DNA of 7,720 bases from Bacteroidota bacterium (GTDB taxonomy: Bacteria; Bacteroidota; Bacteroidia; 2-12-FULL-35-15), in NCBI GenBank assembly GCA_021413595.1, contig JAIOQD010000438.1, forward strand, positions 1 to 7,720, read 5' to 3'. Below, in pieces: positions 5,169-7,720 of the stretch (its first letter is position 1; each line of letters opens with the position of its first letter). Made by a program: the position numbers and the translations under genes. The notes beneath the pieces were generated by a model. It was not told where the DNA came from and made no database searches. It worked only from the letters and a program-made list of their open reading frames with translations.

Positions 5169-7720
5169 TTATATTTCGTTTGCATCATCTGGCAATTCAG
5201 AATCAACTTCGTTAAACTCAATTTCTTCTTCCTCTTCAAATCCATAATTTCCATGAACATAAACTCCACCTGGGTCTGGCTCTATGGGTGGAAATCCGAT
5301 GGCATAACCAATCAATGGAATATTCAAATCAATTCCTTCGCTTTCAACAATCGCTTTTAATTGAGAATCTTCTTTGCCATTTTCTTGAAGAAAAACATAG
5401 TAAGAATCTAAAATGTAGATTACAAGAAGTCCTTCTTGGTCTGTCATTTTCTCACGGTAAACTCTTTCAGGAATGTTTACTTCTTCTGCCTTTTTGTTGA
5501 CTTGCCTTTCTGTCCATTCAGGATATTTTTCCCGGTAATAGTTTCTTCTGTTATCAATAAATTCTTTTTCAGATGCTTTGATTTGTGTTTCGGTTAATAG
5601 TATTGATAAGTCAAGACCTGCCGAAATAAGATTCGCAGATTTTCCAGATGCACCAAAAATTCTCCCCTGAACAAATTTTTCTCTAAAATATTTCACTCCA
5701 TCGTCCGTGGAAGGACCTCTTCTGACTGTCATTGTTATATCAATAGGCAAATTCGATTCTTTACTTTTTAATATTCCTTTACCTTCATTCGCTTTTGCTC
5801 TACCTGTGGTTTTAATTGCTATCGTCCATTTTGTTAGCTTATTAACTTCTTGACATCTCTCAATGAATTTTATTATGCTGTCGCATGTTTCATTTCCAAA
5901 ATTGTTTTCCTGTTTTAGAATTTCTAACACACCAGCAATATCTGTTTGTGCTGTAAGAAACCCAGCATCACTTCCATTCTCTTTCTTTTTATTTTCAAAC
6001 TTATGCTTGCCTACAATGTTATTTTTGAACTGTTCCCAGACAGCTTCAATTTTTTGCTTACGAATATCAAAGTTTGTTGACTGTTCAAGCGTATCCTGAT
6101 AAGACCAGTTGACTTCTAATGTATCTCTCAGAATTGATGGTCTGGTTATTTTAAGTGCTCCTGGATGCTTCTTTACACGAAGAATGAAATTAGCAGGTGT
6201 CCTGTTTTTCTCTTCCATTTTCCTGAATTCAATTTCCAATTCTTCAATTGTTCGTGTAACTAAATCATATTTCTCCATTGAATCCCGTGTGATGAAAAGT
6301 TTACAGCAGTCCAAATAACCAGGTCTGTAACCAAACCATCTTCCCATTTGGAGCAAAGCATCAGAATAATCGGTTGAACGAACAAAATAGTTAATGCTTA
6401 ATCCTTCAAGTGTGAATCCACGGGATAATCTATTTCCGCCAATAGCAATGTATTTCTTTGGTGTGTTCCTCGGATAAACAAGTTTATCGCCAGTTGAGCT
6501 ATTGACTGCTTTAACTTCAATTCCTTTAATTGCATCAGTGAGAAAATTATTTTTTATTGTTTCAAAACTGATAGGTTTCAGAAACTCATCGTCATATCCT
6601 TTCGGCAAATAGTCAGAAACATGTTCAATAATTGTCGAGTAGTATTTGAACCAGATTCTTTCAAACGTTGCGAAGATGGAACTGGGATTGCTTGGGTCGT
6701 CAAGTTGTAAACTACTTTGCAATTCTCTTATATAGACATCAATTAAATCCTTAAGACTGTTTTGCCAAAGAGTGTATCTCGAAATGTGAATCAACATTGA
6801 ATTATGTGGATTGAACATTGTAGAAGTTTGTCTTCTGTATTCTCTAAAGTCAGCAAAATCAAGATAAGAATTAAACTGTCCAATCTTTTCATCCCAGTCA
6901 TTTTGACTTTTGATTTTCAATACGCCTACTAGTTCTCCATTGCTTGGTGAATAAACTTTATCTGGGAAATGTTCGATGTTATCATCTACAAGTTCCACCA
7001 AAGGGATTTTTAATTCTGCTTTGTTATCTATTGGTTTGGTTGTTTCAAATATTTGCTTGGCTCCAACATAATTTGTTGGCGGATTAAGTAGCACGATAAA
7101 ATCATCAGGAAATAAATTATCAACACGTTGAAGGGCTTTTTCTTCAGTCTGTCCTCGCACTTTATATTTTACAATCCAGTTATTTTCTGGTGCATCATTG
7201 CGGTCAGCAAGAATATTTGCAAATGGTGTTGCAGTATAGCCGAGATAAGTTTTGCGTTTGAACAATGCAAGTAAAGCCCTGATATGTCCATTTGTTTTTG
7301 AGGCATATTCCCTTCCTCTTTTCCCTTCGTTGTTTAATGAGGCGTTGTCCGCCTCATCATCTAGAATCAGCAAAGGAATATCATGTTGGTCTTTGTTTTC
7401 TTCAAGGTAATCATGCAACCAAACGATAAGGTTACGCAACACACTCACATTGTTTTTACAAACAAGTATGTTCGTATGGTTAAGAGAGAAATCAGCATCA
7501 AGCAATGATTTTTTGAAATCAGATTTGGCTGATGTAATTGAAATGACTTGCGTAATATTGCTGTCACCCATGTTTCCAAATCTTCTTATAGCTCCAACTC
7601 CTTTTTTTACTAAAGTATCAGTGTCAATATCAAGCCCTTCTCCTATAACATCATTTTCAATTCTTAACTGCGTTTGATTTCTAAGGTCTTCCATTAAACC
7701 AGCCAACACAATTATTAATC
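5169..7720 (-). CDS. Z1-domain superfamily II helicase-like ATPase, 5' end beyond the right edge
   Basis: About 850 residues are visible; the frame is open through the right edge (LIIVLAGLMEDLRNQTQ), so the true start and the Walker A region lie outside. Counting from the GTG at 7709, helicase landmarks are LLILDDEADNAS at 113-124 (Walker B, DDEAD 117-121), YLGYTATPFAN at 155-165 (motif III, TAT), GGNRLSRGFTLEGL at 424-437 (motif V-like) and QMGRWFGYRPGY at 454-465 (motif VI arginines). The last two blocks are the signature of the Z1 domain (PF10593), a domain attached to SFII helicase modules in MutL/MORC-associated restriction systems. It likely uses ATP to translocate on or remodel DNA for the nuclease encoded next. 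The C terminus, 824-846, is strongly acidic with a run of five or more glutamates. The first gene(s) of the operon and the promoter are not in the window. Confidence 0.9.
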   Translation of the reverse strand, partial: LIIVLAGLMEDLRNQTQLRIENDVIGEGLDIDTDTLVKKGVGAIRRFGNMGDSNITQVISITSAKSDFKKSLLDADFSLNHTNILVCKNNVSVLRNLIVWLHDYLEENKDQHDIPLLILDDEADNASLNNEGKRGREYASKTNGHIRALLALFKRKTYLGYTATPFANILADRNDAPENNWIVKYKVRGQTEEKALQRVDNLFPDDFIVLLNPPTNYVGAKQIFETTKPIDNKAELKIPLVELVDDNIEHFPDKVYSPSNGELVGVLKIKSQNDWDEKIGQFNSYLDFADFREYRRQTSTMFNPHNSMLIHISRYTLWQNSLKDLIDVYIRELQSSLQLDDPSNPSSIFATFERIWFKYYSTIIEHVSDYLPKGYDDEFLKPISFETIKNNFLTDAIKGIEVKAVNSSTGDKLVYPRNTPKKYIAIGGNRLSRGFTLEGLSINYFVRSTDYSDALLQMGRWFGYRPGYLDCCKLFITRDSMEKYDLVTRTIEELEIEFRKMEEKNRTPANFILRVKKHPGALKITRPSILRDTLEVNWSYQDTLEQSTNFDIRKQKIEAVWEQFKNNIVGKHKFENKKKENGSDAGFLTAQTDIAGVLEILKQENNFGNETCDSIIKFIERCQEVNKLTKWTIAIKTTGRAKANEGKGILKSKESNLPIDITMTVRRGPSTDDGVKYFREKFVQGRIFGASGKSANLISAGLDLSILLTETQIKASEKEFIDNRRNYYREKYPEWTERQVNKKAEEVNIPERVYREKMTDQEGLLVIYILDSYYVFLQENGKEDSQLKAIVESEGIDLNIPLIGYAIGFPPIEPDPGGVYVHGNYGFEEEEEIEFNEVDSELPDDANEI

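Noticed and set aside
5288..7677. Four plus-strand open frames antisense to the Z1 gene
   Set aside because: All lie inside the Z1 coding region and show no domain of their own.
1..7720. CRISPR arrays, tRNA or rRNA genes, insertion-sequence transposases
   Set aside because: No regularly spaced repeats, no tRNA-like cloverleaf or rRNA segments noticed, and no transposase motifs in any long frame.

Overview
This AT-rich window looks like an accessory (defence-island) stretch of a Bacteroidota genome. Genes follow A-rich leaders without clear Shine-Dalgarno sequences. The one promoter I can place matches the Bacteroidota -33 TTG / -7 TAnnTTTG pattern with a 19-base spacer. All recognisable genes lie on the minus strand, so the biological order runs from the right edge to the left edge.

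Right block (7720 to 1586): three tightly packed genes, each separated by 2 bases. In transcription order they are a Z1-domain superfamily II helicase-like ATPase (5' end outside the window), a DUF4420-type PD-(D/E)XK nuclease-like protein, and an 869-residue AIPR (abortive infection phage resistance) family protein. This set matches the restriction-modification-like operons described for MutL/MORC-type GHKL ATPases. In those operons a GHKL ATPase and usually a cytosine-5 DNA methyltransferase accompany Z1, nuclease and AIPR genes. If that holds here, the methylase and GHKL ATPase lie beyond the right edge. The nuclease and helicase would handle foreign DNA; the mechanism of the AIPR protein is not settled.

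Middle block (about 999 to 1585): roughly 590 bases without a credible gene. It contains a 135-base imperfect palindrome (1208-1342) that folds into a long stem, short degenerate repeats on both sides of it, and a G-tract cluster (1048-1078) fitting the G-quadruplex consensus in otherwise AT-rich DNA. It reads as a boundary between two separately acquired defence modules.

Left block (998 to 1): a second minus-strand module. A promoter with a tandem 10-base repeat over its -7 box precedes a small XRE-type helix-turn-helix regulator. The regulator's frame is cut by a TAA, but the same frame continues for 33 more codons and ends in an ATGA overlap with the next gene. That gene (1-630, 3' end outside the window) encodes a PD-(D/E)XK nuclease domain of the type found at the N terminus of restriction or restriction-methylation enzymes. 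The simplest reading is a controller-plus-restriction-enzyme operon whose controller has acquired a single-base nonsense mutation.
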